Origin: DATMTS01 sp035564555
Lineage (GTDB): Bacteria; Actinomycetota; Actinomycetes; Actinomycetales; Microbacteriaceae
Length of the DNA: 64,000 nucleotides
Direction: 5' to 3'
NCBI GenBank assembly: GCA_035564555.1
Contig: DATMTS010000106.1
Span: 62,001 to 126,000, forward strand
This document shows positions 8,246 through 15,121 of this stretch, piece after piece. The translations under genes were made by a program, and so were the position numbers. The notes beneath the pieces are model-generated. The model did not search any database, had not been told where the DNA came from, and saw nothing but the letters and a program-made list of their open reading frames with translations. Positions within the stretch are counted from its first letter, which is position 1, and each line of letters starts with the position of its first letter.

Positions 8246-8998
8246 TTACCTGACAACGCCGTCGGGCGTTGTCACCGCGTCGCGAGCGGCGACGCGATCG
8301 TCATTAGAAGCGAAGAACGAGAGGCTGAGCGCGGTCGAGAGCTGAATCCAGGCACCGATGCTGAGGAACGGAAGCAGGCCGGGCAGCAGCACGGTGGCGA
8401 TGGCGACACCTGCAAGGGTCAACAGCATCAGGAGAGCGGGGCCCGGGTTCGCAATGACGAACCGGGATGCCACCGCCGGGTACCGGCGGTGCGGCAGGTC
8501 GTAGTGCACATATAGAGGCACCAGGAATGCCAGTGCCGCCGCAAGCACTGCCGCCACCGGAACCACGACGAGCCATGCGAGCGTGGTCACGATCAGCGCG
8601 AAGCGCATGCTGCCGGCGACGAGCACGCTCACGGCGATCGTTGGCAGCAGCAAGGCGTTGGCACGCCAGAACTCGGCGCGATACGCCCGCAAGAACAGTG
8701 CCGCAAAGGGCCGGTCATCGCCTCGAAGGCTCTTTCTGCAGGCATCGTATGCGGCGACAGTCGCGGGTGCGACGCCGAGCAGAACGCCGCCGGCCAGCGT
8801 GCCGACGATCCAGCCCAGGTTTGTCTTCGCAATCCAGGCCAACCGCTCGGCCCAGTTCAGCGAGGTGGTCGCCACCGCACGTGAGATGCGCGACGATCGA
8901 TTCCCCGTTGCCTGGACCCGACCAGGTGCGGGCCTCATCTCACCCGAAACGGCTCGACCCGACGAGGCAGGCTCCGCGGCTGCTGAAATGGGTGCCAT
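8246..8998 (-). CDS. DUF624 / YesL-like membrane protein
   Basis: A 250-residue integral membrane protein with about five hydrophobic helices (for example GWIVGTLAGGVLLGVAPATV, FALIVTTLAWLVVVPVAAVL, PALLMLLTLAGVAIATVLLP). It carries DUF624 features such as a TNLGWIVGTL start and the conserved Pro-Ala-Thr run. YesL-type proteins of unknown function accompany LplABC-type sugar importers in Bacillus and actinobacteria. The gene is first in this minus-strand operon, starting about 80 nt below a consensus promoter. The N-terminal 40 residues are polar and lack a signal sequence, and a later start is possible. Whether it assists transport or senses envelope state is unknown. Confidence 0.82.
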   Translation of the reverse strand: MAPISAAAEPASSGRAVSGEMRPAPGRVQATGNRSSRISRAVATTSLNWAERLAWIAKTNLGWIVGTLAGGVLLGVAPATVAAYDACRKSLRGDDRPFAALFLRAYRAEFWRANALLLPTIAVSVLVAGSMRFALIVTTLAWLVVVPVAAVLAAALAFLVPLYVHYDLPHRRYPAVASRFVIANPGPALLMLLTLAGVAIATVLLPGLLPFLSIGAWIQLSTALSLSFFASNDDRVAARDAVTTPDGVVR

Positions 8999-9054
8999 CG
9001 GCCACCTCCATCCGATCTCCGCTAATCGGCGCCAGTCGATCGAATCTTTCCGGT

Positions 9055-9062
9055 AAGCGCTT
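9055..9062. promoter_or_regulatory. Putative LacI-type operator before the rhamnogalacturonan operon
   Basis: AAGCGCTT is an exact 8-bp palindrome, and the symmetry extends imperfectly to GTAAGCGCTTTC (9053-9064). It has the central CG step typical of LacI/GalR operators and lies 15-25 nt downstream of the -10 box of the minus-strand promoter, where binding would block transcription. A LacI gene starts 290 bp away, but the sequence differs from the TGAAACGATTCA sites that flank that regulator, so the cognate repressor is uncertain. Confidence 0.55.
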
Positions 9063-9077
9063 TCTCGATCCAGGGCA

Positions 9078-9106
9078 AGTATTCGCGGCCGATTTCAATT
9101 TGTCAA
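9078..9106 (-). promoter_or_regulatory. Sigma70-type promoter of the rhamnogalacturonan operon
   Basis: On the minus strand TTGACA (9106-9101) is separated by exactly 17 nt from AATACT (9083-9078), which matches TATAAT at four positions. It points at the DUF624 gene and is the only good promoter in the 356-bp divergent region 8999-9354. The -35 box is embedded in an unusual AT-rich block of three direct repeats. Confidence 0.7.
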
Positions 9107-9131
9107 GATTTCAATTATCGAGATTTCAATT
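9091..9131. repeat. Three direct repeats GATTTCAATT overlapping the -35 region
   Basis: GATTTCAATT occurs at 9091-9100, 9107-9116 and 9122-9131, spaced 16 and 15 nt, in otherwise GC-rich DNA. The copies surround the -35 box of the minus-strand promoter. Direct repeats on roughly one and a half helical turns suggest binding of an activator or an UP-like element; the protein is unknown. Confidence 0.7.
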
Positions 9132-9325
9132 TGGCGAGATCCGTGCATCAGCACCGCTGCGCCGCAGGGAGTGCGCTCAATCCGCGTGATCAGGCGATCT
9201 TTTGCCGGCTTCGGCCATACCCGATGACAATGCCGGGCGCCGTGGCGGTCCGAGCTCCGGGCTCGGATCGGCGGTGCGTACGAAGAAGATGAGGTGATCG
9301 CCGCGCTGATGGCTACCATGAGCCT

Positions 9326-9337
9326 TGAATCATTTCA
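9326..9337. promoter_or_regulatory. Operator-like palindrome before the lacI gene
   Basis: TGAATCATTTCA, whose complement reads TGAAATGATTCA, has TGAA/TTCA half-sites. It differs by one base from the site at 10448-10459 ahead of the rhamnose operon. It sits 17 nt before the lacI start codon, as expected for autoregulation. The remainder of the 8999-9354 gap shows no gene. Confidence 0.6.
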
Positions 9338-9354
9338 TCGACGAATGGAGCCCC

Positions 9355-10377
9355 ATGGCGTCACAGGTCGTGAGTGTCAAAGACGTCGCCGCGCACGCGA
9401 ACGTGTCACTCGGTACCGTGTCGAACGTGCTGAACCGCCCCGAGAAGGTGTCGGATGCCACGCGCGAGCGGGTGCAAGCATCCATCGAGAGGCTCGGTTT
9501 CGTACGCAACGAATCGGCCAGGCACCTGCGCGCCGGGCAGAGCAAGACGATCGGCTTCGTCGTGCTCGATGTGAGCAACCCGTTCTTCACCGACGTGGCA
9601 CGTGGGGCGGAACGAGCCGCCGCACGTGCCGCCAGCTCGGTGCTGATCGCCAACAGCGGCGAGCGCGGAGAGCGCGAACTGGCCTACCTCGACCTGTTCG
9701 AGGAGCAGCGCGCCCAAGGCGTTCTCATCTCCCCGGGCGGCAACGTGACAAAGCGGCTCGAGCGCCTGCGCGACCGCGGCATCCCGACCGTGCTGGTCGA
9801 CAGCCCGGCACCGCGCCCGGACTTCTCTTCCGTGCAGACGAACGATGTCGCCGGCGGGCGCCTTGCCGTTTCGCACCTCATCGAGCTCGGTCGCCGGCGC
9901 ATCGCCTTCGTCGGCGGTCCGCTCGCCCTGCACCAGATCCGTGACCGACTCGCCGGCGCCCGGCTCGCTGCCGATGCCGCCGGGCTGCCGGCGGATGCCG
10001 TGCAGCACTGGGATGCCCAGGCGCCGACGGCCGAGGAGGGCAAGCGGCTGGGCTTCGAGATCGCGGCGCTCCGCAAGCAGGAACGCCCCGACGCCGTCTT
10101 CGCGGCGAACGACCTGTTGGCCATCGGTCTGATGCAGGCACTGCTGCTCGAGCGCCGGGTACGGATTCCGCAGGACATCGCGCTGATCGGGTACGACGAT
10201 ATCGGCTGGGCGTCGTCGGCCTTCGTGCCGCTGAGTTCGATCCGGCAGCCGAGCGAGTTGATCGGAGAGACGGCGGCGCGCCTCCTCATCGAGGAGTCCG
10301 CGGGAATGGATGCCTACGAGCACCAGCAACTGCAGTTCACGCCCGTGCTCGTGGCGAGGGACTCGACCGGGGGCTGA
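9355..10377 (+). CDS. LacI family regulator, probable repressor of L-rhamnose catabolism
   Basis: A 340-residue LacI/GalR protein. The N-terminal helix-turn-helix (SVKDVAAHANVSLGTVSNVL) and hinge (ESARHLRAGQ) are followed by a periplasmic-binding-protein-like effector domain (TIGFVVLDVSNPFFTDVARG, FAANDLLAIGLMQAL, LIGYDDIGWASSAFVPLSSI). The ATG at 9355 has GGAG 5 nt upstream; an in-frame ATG at 9325 lacks a ribosome site. The gene lies directly ahead of the rhamnose operon, and near-identical palindromes stand before this gene and before that operon. It therefore probably represses both, released by rhamnose or an intermediate. The family is certain; the regulon is inferred. Confidence 0.93.
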   Translation: MASQVVSVKDVAAHANVSLGTVSNVLNRPEKVSDATRERVQASIERLGFVRNESARHLRAGQSKTIGFVVLDVSNPFFTDVARGAERAAARAASSVLIANSGERGERELAYLDLFEEQRAQGVLISPGGNVTKRLERLRDRGIPTVLVDSPAPRPDFSSVQTNDVAGGRLAVSHLIELGRRRIAFVGGPLALHQIRDRLAGARLAADAAGLPADAVQHWDAQAPTAEEGKRLGFEIAALRKQERPDAVFAANDLLAIGLMQALLLERRVRIPQDIALIGYDDIGWASSAFVPLSSIRQPSELIGETAARLLIEESAGMDAYEHQQLQFTPVLVARDSTGG

Positions 10378-10418
10378 GCGAACTCCTCCGACAGACGCTC
10401 GCCGAACCTGACGGGGTC

Positions 10419-10448
10419 TTGACACGACGCTCCAAGTCGACGTATGGT
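10419..10448 (+). promoter_or_regulatory. Promoter of the L-rhamnose operon
   Basis: TTGACA (10419-10424) is followed after 18 nt by TATGGT (10443-10448), and a LacI-type operator begins at the last base of the -10 box. The same TTGACx-N18-TATGGT layout recurs before the GH32 gene at 22070-22099. Confidence 0.72.
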
Positions 10449-10459
10449 GAAACGATTCA
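10448..10459. promoter_or_regulatory. LacI-type operator of the L-rhamnose operon
   Basis: TGAAACGATTCA has TGAA/TTCA half-sites around a central CG, the usual geometry of LacI operators. It covers the expected transcription start immediately after the -10 box. A one-base variant in the opposite orientation precedes the adjacent lacI gene. Confidence 0.72.
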
Positions 10460-10535
10460 TTTTGATGGCACTGAGCACTGGGAACGAGCCGACCGGGCGG
10501 TGACCGCGCCGCCGCATACTGCTAAGGAGCACGAG

Positions 10536-10916
10536 GTGACACCGACCGCACACGCCGAGCGCGTCTGCTTCACCCTTCGGGTGCGCGCCGACCGGCTCGA
10601 CGAGTACCGCGCGCGGCACGAGGCCGTGTGGCCCGAGATGCTGCGCGAGATCCAGGCATCCGGTCGCCGCAACTACTCCATCTTCTTGCGCGATGACGGC
10701 CTGCTGATCGGCTACTTCGAGACCGACGACCTTGCCGGTTCGGATGGCTACCTCGCCGCCTCGCCGACCGCAGGTCGATGGGAGGCCGAGATGTCCGAAT
10801 TCTTCGAGGGGCTCGACGGTCGACCGGATCAGGGCTTCACGCGAATCCCGCAGATCTTCAATCTCGCCGATCAGCTCGAGTCATCGGAGCGCGGCACGCC
10901 CGACCTCGCCCCGTGA
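10536..10916 (+). CDS. rhaM: L-rhamnose mutarotase
   Basis: A 126-residue protein of the YiiL/RhaM fold (dimeric alpha/beta barrel). CFTLRVRADRLDEYRARHEAVWPEML carries the conserved RxDxxxEYxxxHxxVWPE pattern, then RRNYSIFLRDDGLLIGYFE and the C-terminal FNLAD; His and Tyr residues in these segments are catalytic in known enzymes. It interconverts alpha and beta anomers of L-rhamnose to supply the isomerase. The GTG at 10536 is chosen because TAAGGAG lies about 6 nt upstream; it is the first gene after the operon promoter. The C-terminus is some 20 residues longer than usual. Confidence 0.93.
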   Translation: MTPTAHAERVCFTLRVRADRLDEYRARHEAVWPEMLREIQASGRRNYSIFLRDDGLLIGYFETDDLAGSDGYLAASPTAGRWEAEMSEFFEGLDGRPDQGFTRIPQIFNLADQLESSERGTPDLAP

Positions 10917-10953
10917 TCAGCCAGCACGACCCCGCCGCACAGAAAGCATCGAC

Positions 10954-12120
10954 ATGACGGACTTCAACGCCATTGCACCCTCGCTCGCCGAGCAGGCCAT
11001 CGAACTCCCCTCCTGGGCGTTCGGCAACTCCGGCACCCGCTTCAAGGTCTTCGGCTCGCCGGGTACTCCCCGCGACCCGTTCGAGAAGATCTCGGATGCC
11101 GCGCAGGTGAACAAGCACACGGGCCTCGCTCCGACGGTTGCGCTGCACATTCCCTGGGACGACGTCGACGACTTCGGGGCGTTGAAGCGGCACGCGGAAG
11201 ACAGCGGAGTGGAACTCGGCACGATCAACTCGAACACGTTCCAGGACGACGTATACAAGCTGGGGTCGGTCACGCACTCCGACCCGGCCGTGCGCCGGAA
11301 GGCCATCGACCACCACTACCGGTGCATCGAGGTGATGAACGAGACCGGCTCGCGCGACCTGAAGATCTGGCTCGCGGACGGCACGAACTATCCGGGTCAG
11401 GCCGACATCCGCGCGCGCCAGGACCGCCTGGCCGACTCGCTGCAGAAGATCTACGAGCGCATCGGCGAGGGCCAGCGCCTCGTGCTGGAGTACAAGTTCT
11501 TCGAGCCCGCGTTCTACCACACCGACGTTCCCGACTGGGGAACCAGCTATGCCCATACGGTGGCGCTCGGCGAGCGCGCGTTCGTCTGCCTCGACACCGG
11601 ACACCATGCGCCGGGCACGAACATCGAGTTCATCGTGGCCCAACTGCTGCGACTCGGAAAGCTCGGATCGTTCGACTTCAACTCGCGGTTCTATGCAGAC
11701 GACGACCTGATCGTCGGCGCGGCCGACCCGTTCCAGCTGTTCCGCATCCTGTACGAGGTCATCCGCGGCGGCGGGTACGGCGCCGACTCGGGCGTGGCGT
11801 TCATGCTCGACCAGTGCCACAACATCGAGAAGAAGGTCCCCGGGCAGATCCGGTCGGTGCTGAACGTGCAGGAGATGACGGCGCGCGCGCTGCTGGTCGA
11901 CACCGCCGCGCTGAAGGCTGCGCAGGATGCCGGCGACGTGCTGGCCGCGAACGGCATCCTGATGGATGCCTTCTACACCGACGTACGACCGGGGCTCGGC
12001 GCCTGGCGCGAGTCGCGCGGGCTGCCGGCCGACCCGATGGCCGCTTACGCGGCATCCGGTTACCAGCAGCGAATCGAGGCCGACCGCGTCGGTGGAACCC
12101 AGGCAGGATGGGGGGCATGA
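10954..12120 (+). CDS. rhaI: L-rhamnose isomerase (RhaI type)
   Basis: A 388-residue xylose-isomerase-like TIM barrel of the RhaI type found in Pseudomonas stutzeri and actinobacteria rather than the RhaA type. Motifs include LEYKFFEPAFYHTDVPDWGT, FVCLDTGHHAPGTNIE and LGSFDFNSRFYADDDL, which hold the metal-binding Glu, Asp and His residues of the family. It converts L-rhamnose to L-rhamnulose in the cytoplasm. It starts 37 nt after the mutarotase gene and its stop overlaps the ATG of the next gene (ATGA), so these genes are co-transcribed. Confidence 0.95.
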   Translation: MTDFNAIAPSLAEQAIELPSWAFGNSGTRFKVFGSPGTPRDPFEKISDAAQVNKHTGLAPTVALHIPWDDVDDFGALKRHAEDSGVELGTINSNTFQDDVYKLGSVTHSDPAVRRKAIDHHYRCIEVMNETGSRDLKIWLADGTNYPGQADIRARQDRLADSLQKIYERIGEGQRLVLEYKFFEPAFYHTDVPDWGTSYAHTVALGERAFVCLDTGHHAPGTNIEFIVAQLLRLGKLGSFDFNSRFYADDDLIVGAADPFQLFRILYEVIRGGGYGADSGVAFMLDQCHNIEKKVPGQIRSVLNVQEMTARALLVDTAALKAAQDAGDVLAANGILMDAFYTDVRPGLGAWRESRGLPADPMAAYAASGYQQRIEADRVGGTQAGWGA

Positions 12121-13001
12121 CAGATCACGCGCCAGACATGACGGACCTCCGAACCACCTCGCTCGAGCAGTCGCCCTCCGTCGCCGTCTCGGACGCCGCC
12201 GCGATCGGCGAGCACGCCGAGGTGCCGCTGCGGGTCTACCGGCCCGACGCCTGTGCGGGCACCGCATTGCTGTGGGTGCACGGCGGTGGGTTCGCGTACG
12301 GCGACCTCGACATGCCCGAGGCGGACTGGGTCGCCCGTTCGCTGGCGGAGCGCGGCACCTTCGTCGTCACGGTCGACTATCGGCTGGCGACCGAGACGGT
12401 GCGCTTTCCCGAGCCGTCGAACGATGTGCTGACGGCCTGGACCTGGCTCGTCGACCGGGCCCAGAAGCTGAGCGGGGTCCCGATCGGCTCCCTGCATCTC
12501 GGCGGAGCAAGCGCCGGCGGCAACCTGGCGCTCGGTGCAGCGCTTCGCATCCGCGACGAAGATCCCGCCGCCGAGAAGGCACCGCTGCCCGCCTCCCTGC
12601 TGTTGGCATACCCGACTCTGCACGCCGTGCAAAGACAACCGAGCGACGAACTCGCTGCTCTCCTCGAGTCGCTCCCGGTCGAATCCCGGTGGGGGCCGGA
12701 TGCCGTGCGAGAGATGTACGAGCGCTTCGTCGCCGTGCCGCTGGAGAGCGCACCGGCGTACGCCGTTCCCGGCACGATGGACCCTTCAGGGCTTCCGCCG
12801 ACGATCATCGTGGCCAGCGAGACCGACGGTCTGCGCGCATCGGCCGAGGAATTCGCCGAAGCGCTGGCCTCGGCCGGGGTTCCGCATCGGTACCTCGTCG
12901 AGCCCGGCACCTGGCATGGCCACATCAATGGGCCGCAGGCACCGAGCGCGCACGCGACGATCGAACGCTTCGACACCTGGTTGCGCGAACACCGACGATG
13001 A
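12117..13001 (+). CDS. Alpha/beta hydrolase (HSL-type esterase) inside the rhamnose operon
   Basis: A 294-residue alpha/beta hydrolase of the hormone-sensitive-lipase type. The oxyanion motif HGGG is at 55-58, the nucleophile Ser132 is in GGASAGGN, Asp is near residue 236 (ASETDGLR) and His near 266 (WHGH). There is no signal peptide, so it is cytoplasmic. The ATG at 12117 overlaps the rhaI stop; a second ATG at 12138 is possible. Its place between isomerase and aldolase suggests it removes acyl groups from imported rhamnosides or hydrolyses a related ester, but no substrate can be read from the sequence. Confidence 0.88.
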   Translation: MTDHAPDMTDLRTTSLEQSPSVAVSDAAAIGEHAEVPLRVYRPDACAGTALLWVHGGGFAYGDLDMPEADWVARSLAERGTFVVTVDYRLATETVRFPEPSNDVLTAWTWLVDRAQKLSGVPIGSLHLGGASAGGNLALGAALRIRDEDPAAEKAPLPASLLLAYPTLHAVQRQPSDELAALLESLPVESRWGPDAVREMYERFVAVPLESAPAYAVPGTMDPSGLPPTIIVASETDGLRASAEEFAEALASAGVPHRYLVEPGTWHGHINGPQAPSAHATIERFDTWLREHRR

Positions 13002-13060
13002 CCGCCGAGCGGCGGCATCCGATCGTGAACCGCGCGCCCGAACCCATGGAGGACTCCAGC

Positions 13061-15121
13061 ATGAACACGGCATCCGCCGACCTGATCGCCCGCTCGAACC
13101 GACTCGGGGCCGATCCGCGCAACACGAACTACGCCGGAGGCAACACCTCCGCCAAGGGCCCAGAGACCGACCCGGTCACCGGGGAGCCCGTCGAGTTGCT
13201 CTGGGTGAAGGGCTCCGGCGGTGACCTGGGCACGCTCACCGAAAAGGGTCTCGCCGTGCTGCGGCTCGACCGGGTGCGCGCGCTCGTCGACGTCTACCCC
13301 GGCGTCGAGCGCGAAGACGAGATGGTCGCCGCCTTCGACTACTGCCTGCACGGCAAGGGCGGAGCGGCGCCGTCGATCGACACCACGATGCACGCACTCG
13401 TGGATGCCGCACACGTAGACCACCTGCACCCCGACTCAGGAATCGCATTCGCCACCGCGGCGGACGGCGAGGAGTTGACCGCCAAGGCGTTCGACGGCCG
13501 CGTGCTGTGGGTGCCATGGCGGCGGCCGGGCTTCCAACTCGGGCTCGACATCGCCGAACTCAAGCGCGCGCATCCGGACGCGATCGGCTGCATCCTGGGC
13601 GGTCACGGCATCACCGCGTGGGGTTCGACCTCGGAGGAGGCCGAGGCGAACTCGCTGTGGATCATCGAGGCCGCAGCGCGGTACATCGCCGAGCACGGTC
13701 GGCCCGATCCCTTCGGAACCGCCTTGGACGGTTACGGTGCTCTGCCTCAGGCCGAACGCCGCGCGAAGGCCGCCGCGCTCGCACCGGTGCTGCGCGGGCT
13801 GGCATCCACCGACCGACCGCAGGTCGGCCACTTCACCGACTCGGATGTCGTGCTGAACTTCCTGAGCTCGTCGGAGCATCCCCGGCTCGCCGAGCTGGGC
13901 ACGAGTTGCCCCGACCATTTCCTGCGCACCAAGGTGAAGCCGATGGTGCTGGATCTGCCGGCGGATGCCTCGGTCGAGGAATCGGTCGCGCGGTTGCGCG
14001 AACTGCACGAGGCGTATCGCGCCGATTACACCGCGTACTACGAGCGCGGCGCGGCCGCGGCCGGTGGCGCAGCGCCGGCGATGCGCGGCGCGGATCCGGC
14101 GATCGTGCTGATCCCCGGAGTCGGCATGTTCAGCTACGGAAAAGACAAGCAGACGGCGCGTGTCGCGGGCGAGTACTACGTGAACGCGATCAACGTGATG
14201 CGCGGCGCCGAGGCGCTCTCGACGTACACGCCGATCGACGAGGCCGAGAAGTTCCGCATCGAGTACTGGGCGCTGGAAGAGGCGAAGCTGCAACGGATGC
14301 CGAAGCCCAAGCCGCTGGCGACCCGGATCGCCCTGGTGACGGGCGCCGCGTCGGGTATCGGCAAGGCCATCGCCGCCCGGCTCGCCGCCGAGGGCGCATG
14401 CGTGGTCATCGCCGACCTCGACCTCGAGAAGGCCAGAGCCGCGGCATCCGAGATCGCGGCGGCGTCCTCCGGCGACCCGGGCGACGTCGCGATCGGCATC
14501 CGCGCCGACGTGACCGACGCCCGCGCCGTTCAGGCCGCGATCGACGAGACCGTGCTCGCCTTCGGCGGCCTCGACCTCGTGGTCAACAACGCCGGGCTCT
14601 CGCTGTCGAAGTCGCTGCTGGAGACCACCGAGGCCGACTGGGACCTGCAGCACAACGTGATGGCGAAAGGCTCGTTCCTGGTCTCGCGCGCGGCCGCGAA
14701 GGTGCTGATCGAGCAAGGATTGGGCGGCGACATCGTCTACATCTCGTCGAAGAACAGCGTCTTCGCCGGGCCGAACAACATCGCGTACTCCGCAACGAAG
14801 GCCGACCAGGCGCATCAGGTGCGGCTGCTCGCCGCGGAGCTCGGTGAGTACGGCGTCAAGGTCAACGGCATAAACCCGGACGGGGTCGTGCGCGGATCCG
14901 GGATCTTCGCCGGGGGCTGGGGGGCGAAGCGCGCCGCGGTGTACGGCGTGCCGGAGGAGAAGCTCGGCGAGTACTACGCCCAGCGCACGCTGCTGAAGCG
15001 CGAGGTGCTGCCCGAGAACGTCGCCAACGCGGTGTTCGTGCTGTGCTCCAGCGACCTCGATCACACGACGGGGCTGCACATTCCGGTGGATGCCGGAGTA
15101 GCGGCCGCCTTCCTGCGATGA
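13061..15121 (+). CDS. rhaD: Bifunctional rhamnulose-1-phosphate aldolase / lactaldehyde dehydrogenase
   Basis: A 686-residue fusion (RhaD-RhaW/RhaE type). The N-terminal class II aldolase part (about 1-400) has YAGGNTSAKG, the zinc-binding HVDHLHPDSG near residue 120 and GGHGITAWG near 180. The C-terminal short-chain dehydrogenase part has TGAASGIG (about 426), NNAG and the catalytic YSATK (Tyr576, Lys580). The first half splits rhamnulose-1-phosphate into DHAP and L-lactaldehyde; the second is assigned in the family to oxidation of lactaldehyde to L-lactate with NAD. The start ATG at 13061 follows GGAGG by 8 nt; an ATG at 13046 overlaps that site. Its stop overlaps the kinase start. Confidence 0.95.
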   Translation: MNTASADLIARSNRLGADPRNTNYAGGNTSAKGPETDPVTGEPVELLWVKGSGGDLGTLTEKGLAVLRLDRVRALVDVYPGVEREDEMVAAFDYCLHGKGGAAPSIDTTMHALVDAAHVDHLHPDSGIAFATAADGEELTAKAFDGRVLWVPWRRPGFQLGLDIAELKRAHPDAIGCILGGHGITAWGSTSEEAEANSLWIIEAAARYIAEHGRPDPFGTALDGYGALPQAERRAKAAALAPVLRGLASTDRPQVGHFTDSDVVLNFLSSSEHPRLAELGTSCPDHFLRTKVKPMVLDLPADASVEESVARLRELHEAYRADYTAYYERGAAAAGGAAPAMRGADPAIVLIPGVGMFSYGKDKQTARVAGEYYVNAINVMRGAEALSTYTPIDEAEKFRIEYWALEEAKLQRMPKPKPLATRIALVTGAASGIGKAIAARLAAEGACVVIADLDLEKARAAASEIAAASSGDPGDVAIGIRADVTDARAVQAAIDETVLAFGGLDLVVNNAGLSLSKSLLETTEADWDLQHNVMAKGSFLVSRAAAKVLIEQGLGGDIVYISSKNSVFAGPNNIAYSATKADQAHQVRLLAAELGEYGVKVNGINPDGVVRGSGIFAGGWGAKRAAVYGVPEEKLGEYYAQRTLLKREVLPENVANAVFVLCSSDLDHTTGLHIPVDAGVAAAFLR

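Noticed and set aside
9095..9319. 74-codon minus-strand frame in the divergent promoter region
   Set aside because: It covers the promoter repeats, has no ribosome site and no recognisable sequence.
13436..15079. 547-codon open frame on the minus strand opposite rhaD
   Set aside because: It is antisense to an unambiguous aldolase/dehydrogenase; its translation is Arg/Gly/Val-rich without motifs, as expected from high-GC codon bias.
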